From Piezodorus guildinii (lineage: Eukaryota; Arthropoda; Insecta; Hemiptera; Pentatomidae): DNA of 64,000 nt. The notes beneath the pieces were generated by a model that saw only the letters and a list, made by a program, of their open reading frames with translations, made no database searches and had not been told where the DNA came from. Shown one piece after another: positions 30,960 to 42,125 of the stretch. Position 1 is the first letter of the stretch. Each line of letters starts with the position of its first letter. The DNA lies in the NCBI GenBank assembly GCA_023052935.1, contig CM041298.1, forward strand, positions 58,646,217-58,710,216, in the 5' to 3' direction. A program made the position numbers and the translations under genes.

Positions 30960-32280
30960 ATTCTTCTAAATCGTGTTTTTGTTTTTTACTATATTCTAAA
31001 GTTCTGGAAATTAGCCCCTTTTTCTTTTGACCAAACAAAAAAAAATTTTTTTTTTTACTTACCTTTTAAATAAAAAAGAAATATGCTTTTAATACGAAAT
31101 ACGACTCATAACAAATGCACCTTAGTACGTTACTTACAAAACTCTACATACTGACTAACACTTTCCGACAGTCGACGAACACTTAAGGAATCTTGATTCA
31201 CGATTCCATAATAAGTTGCACGGGCATACCAATACACCTATAACAGATATTATGGCTACACTCGACATGCCGAAAAGAGATAAAAAGGAGACTTGCCGTT
31301 CGGAAAATCAATATTATAAGAGAAAAAAAGTTACTTTAATTATTACCTTAATATATACTTGATTATATTCTCAATTAATAGTTTGTGTTTCTAATTGCCT
31401 TTTAAATGCTCTATGCACATTTGAAGGATTTCTGGAGCTCAGTTATATTCATTTTTATTGAAATCGTGTTTTAGTAAGAATTTGTTTATTTTTATTTACA
31501 GTAACTGTTATGGACTGTATATTTCCTTACAATAATAGATCACTGATGTTTGAGGAAAATAGTCTCAGTCTTGGATTGTAAAGTTTACAGAACGATTTTC
31601 CAAAGTTTAGAAAAATATTTTAAAATCCTGTGTAAGAATTTAATTATTCATGAAACACTATATTATCTCATAAGGAGCTATTCTTTATAGTAAAATACAA
31701 ATTAAAAAAAAAAAATTTATTTTAAAACTGTGTCATCATTTTTATAAAAAAAGATGAATTAAGCCCTTTTGCAAAACCATTAGTGATATTATATTTGACT
31801 TTGCTTTATCAGTATATCATAATATGTTTGCAGTAAATATATCAGTGATATTCATAAGGCAAACTTTAGTAAATATTTGAACCTCACTTCAGGCGGCAGA
31901 TTAAAAAAAAAAAAAAACTAAATATATAGAAAGAGGCTTTGAGAGAAAAAATTAATGAATCATTCAAGTGCATTACAATTATTATATTATTTTTGATTCC
32001 TACATATAATTTCTTTGATCATAGTTGAGGGTTCAACCTAATAAAAACCATGTAAAAAGTAACGTTTATTGATTAGGTACTTACATGTTCTTAGGGATTC
32101 CCTTATTGGAACTCATTACAACAAATATATTCGATTTTACTATTCGAGAATACGATAACAGTTGTTTTTTTTTTAAATACAACAATACAACCATAATAGA
32201 GTTTCTATAAACACACATATAAAAGGTTACTGCTGTGAATAATAATTAAACACATAAATCAGTCTTTAAACAGGGACAAC
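30960..32280. other. Gene-free stretch downstream of the host gene
   Basis: AT-rich. As it lies 3' of the minus-strand host gene, its right part probably includes that gene's 3' UTR. A possible poly-A signal in minus orientation (TTTATT on +) occurs near 32066. No ORF supported. Confidence 0.45.
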
Positions 32281-32301
32281 TCGTGGCTGATCCGGGTAGA
32301 C

Positions 32302-32490
32302 TCAGCCTGAGGCGAGGACTTCGTCGAAGACTGCTTCGTGCTCTGATTTCTGAAGCATGTACCTCGGGAGCGAAATCCCAAGCTTCGGGTCCCAAGCGGA
32401 TTCAGTATCTTTGTGAAACTCTCCCTTTTCTGCCTCTTTGTAATCTATTTCTGGGGGGTCTGTGGGTACTGCGTTATATTCGTCATTATC
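32302..32490 (-). CDS. Probable true C-terminus of the secreted Cys-module protein, out of frame with the exon above
   Basis: Immediately after the TAA at 32493-32495, the next frame is open for 62 codons and reads as natural protein: DNDEYNAVPTDPPEIDYKE, FHKDTESAWDPKLG, ISLPRYMLQKSEHEAVFDE, ending VLASG and TGA 32302-32304. GC content and codon use match the upstream exon and differ from the AT-rich flank. A single missing base in the acidic GAA/GAT tract would fuse it to ...SEEDSE. Either a sequencing error or a real truncating mutation; I favour the former. Confidence 0.65.
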   Translation of the reverse strand, partial: DNDEYNAVPTDPPEIDYKEAEKGEFHKDTESAWDPKLGISLPRYMLQKSEHEAVFDEVLASG

Positions 32491-32492
32491 GC

Positions 32493-35138
32493 TTATTCCG
32501 AATCTTCCTCGCTGTCTTCTTCTTCACTTTCATCGTCCTCTTCATCTTCTTCGTCGTCTTCTTCGTGCTTATAGTCCCTGTTTGATGCAGCCTCTTCTTG
32601 ATCGCCTTTCGCAACCTTTTTTTTCTGTTTGGCTGACGTCGAATTCAAATCCGCGCTTCTGGGCCACCTGGACGCTTCCATCGTCGCTTTCTCTTTGATC
32701 TTGTTGAAGAACTTTATGTCTGTCAAGTCAGGCTGATACTTTTTATACTTCCTTTTACCGAACGAGAACGGGGAATAATCCATGTCGACATCACTGGTGT
32801 TGTGAGGATCAAACTTGAACTCTTGGACTTGACTGAAACTTAAATGCTTCTTCTTGGGCTCCGCAGCAGCAACGTACATGCACTCTTCCTCTTTGGCTCC
32901 CTTTCCACCCGCGCACTGATAACAAGTCATTTTGTTTTTTATAACTTTTTTACAATCACTTCTGTTTTTTTTATCGAATCCTCCTATGTCTTTACTCATA
33001 TCAATGTCGGCCATTTCGTCTGATTTGAAATTGAAGGTATCGTGTCTAGATGAAAACCGCCCCTCGTTGTCGGCAGGTTCCGGAATGCTGTCGAAATCGA
33101 ATGAGTCTCCGAAGTCGAACGATGTTTTGGATTTGCCTGATTTCCCGAAATCCCCTCCAATATCAGAGAAATCGAAGCTATCTAATCCGAAGCCGAAGCT
33201 ACCCCCTGAAAGAAGGTTTTTGGATTTCGATTTGTCCTGGGAAGGTGGTGGTGCCTCGAACTCACTGGAAGAATAGTCTGTCTTCGATGGTATTTCGGGA
33301 CTGGCATCGTACTCATCACTAGAAGTGTACCTGGGCTCCTTTTTGTTGTAATTACTGTCCGATTCAGGAAGGCGCGGGGAACCGTAGACTTTTTCGACGG
33401 AATGTTCATATTTGTTCTTCTTTGGGTCGGACTGGTATGAACACTGCTCGTAGGTGCCCTGCTTGTTGGCCGACTCACAAACAATGCATGACATGTCTCC
33501 TTTCTTCTTTCGGTAACAGTTTTCATCGGAATCGTAGTCTGCTGCAGAGCCTTCGTCTTCGTCTTTGTCGGAAGAGTCTGAGACATCGTCTTTTTCGTCA
33601 AAAGTGTCGGAATTATATTTGTATGACGGTTTTTCTTTTTTGTTTTCATAATAATCTTTTTCTCTCTTTAACCTGTCATTGGAAGAAACATCTCGTTTCT
33701 GCCTGTGTGATATTGAGGTACGAGATGCTTCTTCTTCACCTGCTGTATGAACGTAGGGCTTTGTCTTAGAATCGGACTCATAAGAACATTGTTCATAGTT
33801 TGACCCAGACTTTTCATCAACGCAAACGTAGCAAGTCATCATATTCTTAACGTACTTTCCATTAGCGTTTGGTGGGTTCTCCATTTTCTTCAGCTTGACA
33901 CAGTTCTGCCTATTGATGGGCATTGGGGTAGTGGCTACAATGGCCTTCTTGGTCGCTGGATTACTGTAGTCACTTTCTGGATATTCTTCCCTTGATCGAG
34001 ATCGAGAGGGCTGAATTGGGTCAGGAGGAGAGGGGCGGAATTCTGACCATTCCTTGTCAAATTGAGAACTCTTGGCTGCCACCGGCTGACCTTTTCGATG
34101 TTGGAATTGTTTAGATTGCTCGTGGGCTTTCGTAGAGGGCGTGTAGAAGGTCTGAGGGGTCGGCGTGGGAGCGTGGTCGTGTCTTCCTTGGTTTCCGCTG
34201 ACGTGAGCTTTACTGTCGCCGGGCCTCTTGAAGTTGGGAGTGTAGTAGGGCGGCCCCGGCCTCATGGAGGTGGGTACTGACTTCCTGGGCTCTGTCTCTT
34301 TATAGCTGTGAGGTGGATCATCATCACGCTCAGGATAGTCTCCCTCTTCGTCTTCTTCTAGTTCCGATTCGTCAGTCCTCTCTTCCCTCTCTCCAGATAT
34401 CGACTTATCCTCTTCAGGAGACCAGTCATCATACAAATTCTGGATAGGTTTCTTTCGGTAACTATCCTCTCGGTGCTCTCTGCTGTATCCTGAATCGTCT
34501 TTTCTGTAGGACGGTTCTTGCTTGTGGTAAGAAGACTCCTCCTTACGATATGTGGGGCGGTCGTTGTCTCTTCGGTAGGATTCATGTTTCCTGTGACCGG
34601 ATTGTTCCTTGTGATAGTCCCTGTTACCACCGCTCCTATGACGAGGTTCTTCTTTTCTAAATGATTCTTCCTTTCTGTATGAATCTGACTTACGGTAGCC
34701 TCCATCTTTGCGGTACGCGTCACCCTTCCTGTAGCTTTCTCCTTTGCGATACGTGTCACCTCCTTTCTTGTACGACTCCGGCCTTCGATACGGCTCGTCC
34801 CTATCGTAGGAGTCGTCTTTAGGCCTATAACTGTCTTTTCGATAATCTTTGCGATAGGCAGGGTCCTCTTTGCGGTAGCCGTCATCTCCTTTATAACTTC
34901 TCGAAGAATGGTCACGCCCACGGCCGGGCATGTCCTTCACAGCATGATAGGTTTCAGCTGGATTGACATATCGAGTCACATTTCGTGATTCAGAATAAGG
35001 AATAAAATCGGGATTGAACTCTTTAGAGAACCCGAAGTTTTCTTCACTTTCCTTCGGATTTTCCTCAGCGAAAAATGGAAACTCCGCTGAAAAAGGGATT
35101 GGCTCTTCCTCCGACGTCTGTTCTGTACTGTCTTTGAC
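32493..35138 (-). CDS. Secreted Tyr-Arg-Lys-repeat protein with three four-Cys modules (main exon)
   Basis: Large exon of a host gene, entered at acceptor CCCTCAG with GTC at 35138, phase 0. After VKDSTEQTSEEEP, residues here are counted from GTG 34979. 28-176 are a Tyr/Arg/Lys/Asp-rich repeat (SYRKGDAYRKDGGYRKSDS style). 187-222 are acidic. Three modules follow, each with a leading Cys, then C-x2-C and E-x-C-x-Y: C360/C383/C386/C398 (MMTCYVC...YEQCSY), C488/C498/C501/C513 (MSCIVC...YEQCSY) and C676/C686/C689/C700 (MTCYQC...EEECMY). RQKRD at 427-430 is a furin-type site. 590-632 are Gly/Phe/Asp-rich (FGFGLDSFDFSDIGG). An acidic tail ends at the TAA. With the signal exon upstream, it is probably an extracellular-matrix or cuticle-associated disordered protein. 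I recall similar unnamed insect proteins but cannot name this one. Confidence 0.85.
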   Translation of the reverse strand, partial: VKDSTEQTSEEEPIPFSAEFPFFAEENPKESEENFGFSKEFNPDFIPYSESRNVTRYVNPAETYHAVKDMPGRGRDHSSRSYKGDDGYRKEDPAYRKDYRKDSYRPKDDSYDRDEPYRRPESYKKGGDTYRKGESYRKGDAYRKDGGYRKSDSYRKEESFRKEEPRHRSGGNRDYHKEQSGHRKHESYRRDNDRPTYRKEESSYHKQEPSYRKDDSGYSREHREDSYRKKPIQNLYDDWSPEEDKSISGEREERTDESELEEDEEGDYPERDDDPPHSYKETEPRKSVPTSMRPGPPYYTPNFKRPGDSKAHVSGNQGRHDHAPTPTPQTFYTPSTKAHEQSKQFQHRKGQPVAAKSSQFDKEWSEFRPSPPDPIQPSRSRSREEYPESDYSNPATKKAIVATTPMPINRQNCVKLKKMENPPNANGKYVKNMMTCYVCVDEKSGSNYEQCSYESDSKTKPYVHTAGEEEASRTSISHRQKRDVSSNDRLKREKDYYENKKEKPSYKYNSDTFDEKDDVSDSSDKDEDEGSAADYDSDENCYRKKKGDMSCIVCESANKQGTYEQCSYQSDPKKNKYEHSVEKVYGSPRLPESDSNYNKKEPRYTSSDEYDASPEIPSKTDYSSSEFEAPPPSQDKSKSKNLLSGGSFGFGLDSFDFSDIGGDFGKSGKSKTSFDFGDSFDFDSIPEPADNEGRFSSRHDTFNFKSDEMADIDMSKDIGGFDKKNRSDCKKVIKNKMTCYQCAGGKGAKEEECMYVAAAEPKKKHLSFSQVQEFKFDPHNTSDVDMDYSPFSFGKRKYKKYQPDLTDIKFFNKIKEKATMEASRWPRSADLNSTSAKQKKKVAKGDQEEAASNRDYKHEEDDEEDEEDDESEEEDSEEDSE

Positions 35139-35308
35139 CTGAGGGTGTAAAACGATACAATAAATAATAATGAAACTTCGCCATTTTAGGAGTATTAATA
35201 AAAATTATACGTATATTAAATAATATTTTAATTTAATTTTTTGTTTTACTTTTCCAATGAAAATAAAAAAGAATTTCTAATATCTTAAGAATATCGAACT
35301 TTGATTAC

Positions 35309-35371
35309 CTTGTATGTCCGTGCATCTGTTGTCTGGCAAATCCATATGGAAAAAACGATCAAAAGCCCAAT
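35309..35371 (-). CDS. Signal-peptide exon of the same gene
   Basis: 63-nt exon between acceptor TATTTTCAG and donor AAG/GTAATC. It encodes IGLLIVFSIWICQTTDARTYK, split here as IGLLIVFSIWIC and QTTDARTYK, in the phase that joins exactly to VKDSTEQ of the next exon across a 170-bp intron (35139-35308). The run of hydrophobic residues followed by small/polar ones fits a signal peptide with cleavage near TTDA. The initiating ATG must lie on a further short exon at higher coordinates, as is common for insect cuticle/secreted genes; I could not locate it. Confidence 0.75.
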
Positions 35372-35379
35372 CTGAAAAT

Positions 35380-36205
35380 AAAATAAAAATAAAAAATTAA
35401 AATTATCTAAAAAAATATTAATATATTGTTAAACAAAATTGATGGATATAATTTAATCTGTTAAGTAATACAATCATAGAGAATGAAAATGTTAAAAGTT
35501 TAAAAAATGATGAAGTTTAGAGTACATCTCATTTTTTTTTTCTCTTTATTGATTCTAAGCAATATTAAATGTATCTTATCATAATTACACTACAATATCT
35601 TTTTTGTCAGAAGAATAAATAAAAAGTAAAATACTCTGTATTAATGTAATAATGATCATTAAGCTATTGTTAAATAATATTGATATAGCATATTAATTTA
35701 TATTTGGTACACATATGAACATAATATAGCAAGGTAATTCAAATCAATTCTCCACCTATATTTCAAAGGGGCAGGATTCACAGGAGCCGTGAAGTACTGC
35801 GAATGCATTGTGTCAAGACCTAACTGTTATGCGGGTCTATATTCTGCAAAACGATAAATTGAAGGCGCTCAAGGAACACTTCAATACCTATTGTGGTTTC
35901 CATAGTGATGTATTTGTAGTATTAAAATATAATTAACAAGGAAACAGTAATTTACTACAAATCGAAAATATCAATTTGATTATTGTTTTAAAAGTACACT
36001 TAAAAAACTTAAAGAAGGGTTAATAGGTAAAAAAATAACAAGAATTATAATGCTATCTCTGCTATTTCTGAACCGATTTTAATGATTCTATTTTCGTTTG
36101 GTGGATAATATAATTCTCTATCAAAAAGCACTAACTACTAAATTTGGTATTCATTTATTTATTTATTAATTGGTGCTTATTAATTTATCTTAAAAAATAA
36201 CTCAG
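35380..36205. other. Probable first intron or upstream region of the host gene
   Basis: AT-rich. No convincing ATG exon with a donor site was found. Weak similarity to repeat R2 appears near 36040-36100 (AACCGATTTTAATGATTCT). Confidence 0.4.
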
Positions 36206-36325
<120 letters not shown>

Positions 36326-36339
36326 TTTTAAAATAATTA

Positions 36340-36740
36340 ATAGCGGATTATTGTTTCTAAAACTCTTTAGAATGTTTTCTCTATCTTCCAAAATAACGGA
36401 GTTACATGCGTGTATATAAGATTTTAATATTTCATCTATTTTATTTTTTTTTTTTTTTTTTTTAATCAGAGTTTAGGCTTAGTTATGGGTAAAATTTTAA
36501 TTATTTTTTTTTTAAATTAGTCGTGGTTTCATTGTTAAAAAAACTCTCGAACTATTATTTGCAAAAATAACGGAGTTATTGAATTAAATCATATTCATTC
36601 CGCCTGACCGGTTGATATCAACGTCTAGGTGCTAGGATCGTCCTATTTTTGTGCCAAATTAAAAAAAAAAAATCGGTGCAGTAGTTTATTTAGCGTTTTT
36701 TTGTTATTCGGACTTTACGTATCTTGAAACGTAAGCCCTC
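36340..36740 (-). repeat. Repeat R2, partial, minus orientation
   Basis: The reverse complement shares ACGTTGATATCAACCGGTC, ATTTAATTCAATAACTC and GTTATTTTTG with 60160-60250 on +. The CGGTGCAGTAGTTTATTTAG segment corresponds to CTACTGGACCAA there. Non-coding. Confidence 0.5.
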
Positions 36741-36965
36741 GAACTTTGAGAGAGGGCAATTTATATTAACGATATAATTTGTATGATTTTAAAATTTGTA
36801 GCAAAAATAATATTAGAAGTTCTTGAAGAAATTTAATCTAGTTCCTATGGAAACATTCGGAAATAATGGAAAAGAAAATCAAAATTACAACAATAAATTT
36901 ATAATACTTAATAGGTATTTCGTCATTGTTTAATTACTACTACGATTTTTTTAATTAAATGCTAT

Positions 36966-37045
36966 AATTTACTTACCTATAAATGGAACGTATAGTAAGG
37001 GAGTGTATTATGATAGTTTATACTTTTTATAATTCGCTTATACTA
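36966..37045 (+). repeat. TIR09 left-end fragment
   Basis: ACTTACCTATAAATGGAACGTATAG, then TAAGGGAGTGTATTATGATAG, resembles the family's first ~70 bp. The copy breaks off near 37045. Confidence 0.45.
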
Positions 37046-38870
37046 AGTTCTAATAATCATCAAATAAAAATCGCATAAACATTCAAATTAATAACTCGAC
37101 GAAATGTAAAAATAATTTTAAAATATACAGTGCTCCATTTACGCTTCTAGGATCAAAGGATTAAACTAATGCAATAATATTCTAGGAAAACCATGTGTGT
37201 TACTTAGGTGTTAGAAAGGGAGGATAAACAGTAAATAAAAAATATATGAAAAACTGTAATAAGTAAACAGACTATTTAAATAAAACAGTTTTCTACATTT
37301 CATACTCTACGAGGTATATAGCTTCACCGTATTCAAATTAACCTTCTTTATTAGAAAATTTCAAATCTCCCCGCAAGGAAAATGGAATCATTTTATTCCA
37401 AGCCGTAATAAATTGAATACTAATCAAACTTTTTTTGTAAGTTATGATATATGTAAACAATTAAATTAATTTAAAAAAACTTTTTAAAAAAGAAGCAAAA
37501 GCATGCGCATTAATAATAGAGTAAAAAGTTACGAGACATGATTTTGCTGGATCACTTCTGGAACTAGTCCAATCCAGAGATACGAAAAAATCATAAGATC
37601 AATTCGTCGTTTACCAATCGATGTATTTTCAGATGTTTGTGTTGTTTGGTTCTGAAATAAGCACAACTTTCTTAATTTTCTAACAACTTTTAAACATGCT
37701 AAATAGGTTATGATTATGATAAAGAAAATCTTAGTTTCATTTTAATACTTCTGAAAGATTAAAAATAGTTGCTAATGACATACTCTTCAAAGTTTATAAT
37801 AAAAAGAACACGGCAGAGATTATATGCAACAAGATAGGTGATCGATAATAATAAATATATTTTTTGCATATACCTAAAACAAAAACACGATTAAAATAAA
37901 AAACCTTTTAGAATCAAGGAATAAATTATTGATTTTTTCGTTTTTTTTAATTTCTTGACACAAAATACAAAATTAAATGCATTTTTATATAAAACTGTAT
38001 GAGCTAAAACATAATAATAGGGAATGATTCAATAGTGAAGGATTTAGAAAACAAATGAAGAAAACTTAGTTTTTGTCGAAAAGAACAAAAACACATGAAT
38101 AATGGGTTCGAAGAAAAGAAAAACACACCACACTAGCAGAACAAAAGATCTAGGGATAAAGGAAGGAAGAAGAAAATAGTAAATTATATTTGCGTGGTCC
38201 TAAACTCCATATCTAAAATGAAAAGATAGTTCTACCACTACATTTTTAATAAAAATAAAATTGAAAATGCGATATTTAGTAAGCTTTTTACCTAATGATT
38301 AGAGGTTGATTATAATTAATGTAAGAGTTTTACAAAATAAAACAAACATGACTTTACGGAGAGTTTTTCTACACTGTTTAGTCAATTTTTATATTAATTA
38401 TTTACGTCAATTTTTTATTATTGTGCAATTTTTATTATATTTTATATGCTATTGCATATTATCTTACTTTTTAAGCCATTTTATTATGGACTCTTTCGAC
38501 GTTGAAAACATAAAAAAAAAATTTAATTTTTTCGCACCGGTTAAAATATCTGGTTCCTAGTCATCTGTAACTATAAACATCTCTTACAGAATGTTATTGG
38601 TGTGTTTTGATGTTAACATTTGTGTTCATTATAAAACATACTTTTTTCATAGGTGGCGTTAGCATTCTGAATGCAGAGTGTGAAACCCTAAAAGTAACTA
38701 ACCCAGGTCGCACGTGTTTCCCAAGGGAAATTAACTGAAGGTTTATCTTATAATTAACCTTCAGACTCTAAACCGCCAATTAACACAAACGATCTAGCAA
38801 TATCTCAATATTTAATTATTCATACTCAAAACCATTAAATTCTAAATGGGCTTGTTTAGGCAGAAAGTCG
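37046..38870. other. Gene-free AT-rich stretch
   Basis: No ORF with protein character (the frame at 38306-38560 is AT-bias only). A short inverted repeat, CTGAAGGTT ... AACCTTCAG, lies at about 38735-38767. Confidence 0.5.
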
Positions 38871-39124
38871 GACGGGAGATATCATTTTTCCTAAAATGTT
38901 TAGCTTGTCAACGGCATAATATACATCTATATTCTTCTTATTTTCGGTAAAAATTACTAAATAAAATATTTTTAACTTTTCTTATTTAGTTGGTTAAAAA
39001 AATGTTCATCTTGTATATGTATATTTATAGGCGAATTTTAGCTATATTAATTAGATGATATGGTTAATGTTTTGTCAATTTCAAAAATGTGAATTTAGAA
39101 GAATATAATTTTAGCATTGAGGTC

Positions 39125-39330
39125 CATCTATTTCTGACAATCCACCGAGGCGACTTAAAAGAAGATGGCCAAGAGATCTTTTACCATAAATTGGTCATTG
39201 GAGTTCTACCAATGAGTAGTTTCTTCACAGGACAATCATGTGTCTTAATCTAAAATCTATCCTATTTAATTGTTGTATTTAATTAATACAGTTGTAAATT
39301 TCTTTGAATAAATAAATTAAAAAAAAAAAC
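39125..39330 (+). mobile_element. 5'-truncated Jockey (family A-like) inserted in TIR09
   Basis: Holds only the last ORF2 codons (DNPPRRLKRRWPRDLLP, stop) and a ~145-bp 3' UTR ending GAATAAATAAATTAAAAAAAAAAC. Flanked by the exact 12-bp TSD AGCATTGAGGTC (39113-39124 and 39331-39342). Confidence 0.9.
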
Positions 39331-39392
39331 AGCATTGAGGTCTGTCAGACTACTTCAATCATAATGATATTAAAGCCCATTAAATTTTACAT

Positions 39393-39689
39393 AGAATAGA
39401 ATAGAAATTTTATTTTGTCTTTGGGGCTTCCCCATACAAATAGAGCCTAGCTTGGCTATAAATTACAATATTATGGTTTTAGAACTTTATATGCATATCG
39501 TTTAAAAATAAATAAAATAATAGTGAAAATTAAATAAAACAATTTGACTTTCAAAAATAAATTGCAGATTAAAGAATAAACAGTTACTGGTGCTATAACA
39601 GAAACAATAAATAAGCAAAATATTACTTTGAAGATAAAATAAAAATAAGCACTGAATAGATGCATATTTGGAAAAAAAAAAAAAATTAT
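39393..39689 (-). mobile_element. LINE 3' fragment with ATTCT tail inserted in TIR09
   Basis: Flanked by the 9-bp TSD ATTTTACAT (39384-39392 and 39690-39698). On the minus strand it ends with hairpins AGCCAAGCTAGGCT and GGGGAAGCCCC, then AAAATAAAATTTCTATTCTATTCT (in two parts: AAAATAAAATTT and CTATTCTATTCT). A 3' hairpin plus short tandem repeat tail is typical of CR1/L2-type LINEs. The A-run at its + end lies on the 5' side and is probably incidental. No usable ORF. Confidence 0.6.
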
Positions 39690-39904
39690 ATTTTACATCG
39701 AAATAGTGACTTTAATCAAAAGGTTTATACCTCTTTTTGAAAAAATAGTAAGAAAGTCTAAAATGCATCGTATAAAGTGGCTCTGCTGGTTCCCTGATTT
39801 TTTTAAAAAGTCGCTGTGACATCTCAGACATAAAAGCTTCTATAATAATCATTTAATCTTAGACCCTTTTTGTCAATTAAAATTACCTTCCACAACATAT
39901 GTTC

Positions 39905-40405
39905 AGAAAAAAAAATTACCTAAATAAATATATTTACTCTTTCCTTCTTTACTTGGTTAAAGTATTAGTTAATCTTTTATTTAAATAAGTTTTTTTATCA
40001 ATAGCAACAAGATGATGTGATTAATTATTTGCAAATTTACCAAATAAAATTTACTTTAGATGGAGGAAATTGAAATTATTCGCATTTAAGTCCTGACAGG
40101 CTATTTCAGACAGAATGAAATATACATTATACTATAGTTAATTAAATTAATATTGCACTGATACTGTGCCAAATGCTTAAGTGGCTCATTTAGCTAGAAT
40201 TTTAGCGGCTGTTCATTTAAAATATAAAATTTTAGTTTTATATAACGCGTAGTCTTCGACCTAAACTTACCACACGCAGATCTGTTTGTGAGACTTGGTC
40301 ATTTGGTCTCCTAAGCGTTTATTTCTGGAGAAAACTAGATTAAAGAACAATCGCTATACTTTCTCTTACTAAATGCTTTATTTATAGTTAGTTGAAAGTA
40401 ATTAT
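39905..40405 (-). repeat. TIR09 repeat, copy 8 (minus, left half)
   Basis: Blocks TTATCAATAGCAACAAGATG, TCCTGACAGGCTATTTCAG, TACCACACGCAGATCTG, TCGCTATACTTTCTCTTAC and the degraded left end TAGTTAGTTGAAAGTAA. It follows copy 7 in the same orientation. Confidence 0.75.
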
Positions 40406-40899
40406 TCCAGATCTCAAAATGAAAAGAATCAATCAAATAGGTCCAATAATAACAAAAGATTTTATCGATTTCTATAAAATTTCTTTGAAGGGATATATTG
40501 CCTTCGGAAAATCAACTTTTCCGTTATGAAGTTTATTTTCTTTCTGCAACGGAATTGCTTTCACATATTTGCCATAAATTAAGAAATGACTTGTAAAAAA
40601 ATGAAGTACTTTTGGTTTAGATCAAGATAGAACAAACACGAGAAGTTAACAATTTCTTACAGACTTGCCAGGCTGACTTTTAGCTTTAATGAACAGAGGG
40701 AGTAGTTATAAAATCCCTTAGGATAGGGATAGGATACATATGAATTATCCACCCTTATGTTATGACCAGGAGAGAGGTAAGGGAATCCCGACTAAATGTA
40801 TCCTCTGTAAGTTAAATTTCACGGAGTTGCAATCTTAGCGTGAGGATCAATATTTTGTAAGATTGAAAAAAATATGTATAGAGTATTAGAATCAGTAAA

Positions 40900-41660
40900 G
40901 CGCGATAAACAAAGAAAAATAGAATTGAACTCTTGCCTGTATATAAGCTTGTCAATTCGTTATTTTATAAGATAGAGAAACAATGCATTAGTAAAAAAAC
41001 AACGCGAATGATCCAAAAAAAGAGAAAAAAGCTTTAGATTTTACCCATAAATACGCCATTGTTTCAATTATTTTTGACGATACAGAGAAGTATGTATAGA
41101 ATTTTAGAATAAAAAAAAAGTTGATCTGTACCTTGAAGTCACAAATTATAAGAGATGTAATTCCACCAAAAATTGGTTATTGTTGAAAATTGAGAAAAAT
41201 CGAAAAGATATTCGAGATCAAGACAACACGATGAAAGAAAAAATCTTAAATGCTCAAGCCACAACTTATCATGGATGTGACTCCCTGATAACTCGGTTAT
41301 TATTGATGACAGAGAAATAATGTAATATGAAAATTTTATTTGAATTATTTAAAATGATGAAAATCATAAGAAAAGAAAAGGAAATAATAACGCAGTTTAG
41401 TACAAATGCCTTTCATTTATTATTTAAAATAATGGGCCTTTGTAAAAGACAAAAAAAAATATTATTATCCCTCTCTCAAAAGTTAGAATTGGTTCAATAC
41501 TAGCAGAGTTATAGCGTTTTGAAATTAGCAGTGGTGATATTCCATTTTTCTTTGAATCATTTATTGCTTTTCATATTAGTTAATTACCTATAAACAGTTA
41601 TGTCCTAATATTGTTATATAGAAATGAACAATGAAATAAACCATTGTGCAATAATTTGCA
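40900..41660 (+). repeat. Repeat R2 copy
   Basis: Shares AAAAATATGTATAGAGTATT, ATACGCCATTGTTTCAATTA, the motif TAGCGTTTTGAAATTAGCAG then TGGTGATATTCCATTTTTC, ATTGCTTTTCATATTAGTTA and AATAATTTGCAGC with the copies at 53812 and 59952. Non-coding. Confidence 0.6.
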
Positions 41661-42056
41661 GCGTTATTTAAAATCAGTCGCTTAAATTAAAAAACAAAAA
41701 AATCCTGTTTTACCTTCTTCGATGGTGTTATCCTTTCGATAATAATATGTATGGTGAAATCCGAAAAGGTTTCAGAGTGCAAAAGCACAACCTCGAGGGT
41801 ATAACCACTTTGCTGTAAATGAAAGACAAACAGGATGTGACGCTATGGGTGGCCGTTAAGCCACAGAACTAGAGGTGTTCCATTTTACTTCAAAAACTTT
41901 GATTTCTAGTCCTCATTTCTGGGTTGTCTTACCGCCTTCACAGTGATTTGTCAGACTAATTCTGTATCCATTTATAATAGCTGGTTAATCTTTTATTTCT
42001 ATCCGGCTGTTTCAAACAAACAAATGCTTGTAATTATCAACCGAACTGATTGCAAT
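41661..42056. other. No gene seen
   Basis: Mixed composition around 41700-41950, without a supported ORF. Confidence 0.4.
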
Positions 42057-42125
42057 TTCACTTACTTACAAATGAACGAAAAGTATTGCATGTAAAATTA
42101 TCGATATTCAGTTTTCACCACCAAT
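42057..42125 (+). repeat. TIR09 left-end fragment
   Basis: TTTCACTTACTTACAAATGAAC, then AAAGTATTGCATGTAAAATT and TTCAGTTTTCACC, is the first ~70 bp of the family. Confidence 0.6.

Larger units (their letters stand above)
38878..39840 (-). repeat. TIR09 repeat, copy 7 (minus), split by two insertions
   Basis: Minus-strand copy. Recognisable blocks are 38880-39124 (GTCAACGGCATAATATACATC; TTAGTTGGTTAAAAAAATG), 39331-39392 (TCTGTCAGACTACTTCAATC; AAAGCCCATTAAATTTTACA) and 39690-39840 (GCATCGTATAAAGTGGCTCT). The two gaps are filled by separate LINE fragments, each with its own target-site duplication. Confidence 0.8.

Noticed and set aside
33182..34921. Long antisense and alternative-frame ORFs over the host exon
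   Set aside because: Shadows caused by the Lys/Arg/Asp-rich, high-GC repeat coding of the real exon.
38306..38560. 84-codon + ORF rich in Phe/Ile/Leu
   Set aside because: AT-rich artefact with no protein-like conservation pattern.
39471..39665. Hydrophobic 64-codon minus ORF, looks like a membrane protein
   Set aside because: It lies inside a TSD-bounded LINE 3' fragment and arises from T-rich sequence.
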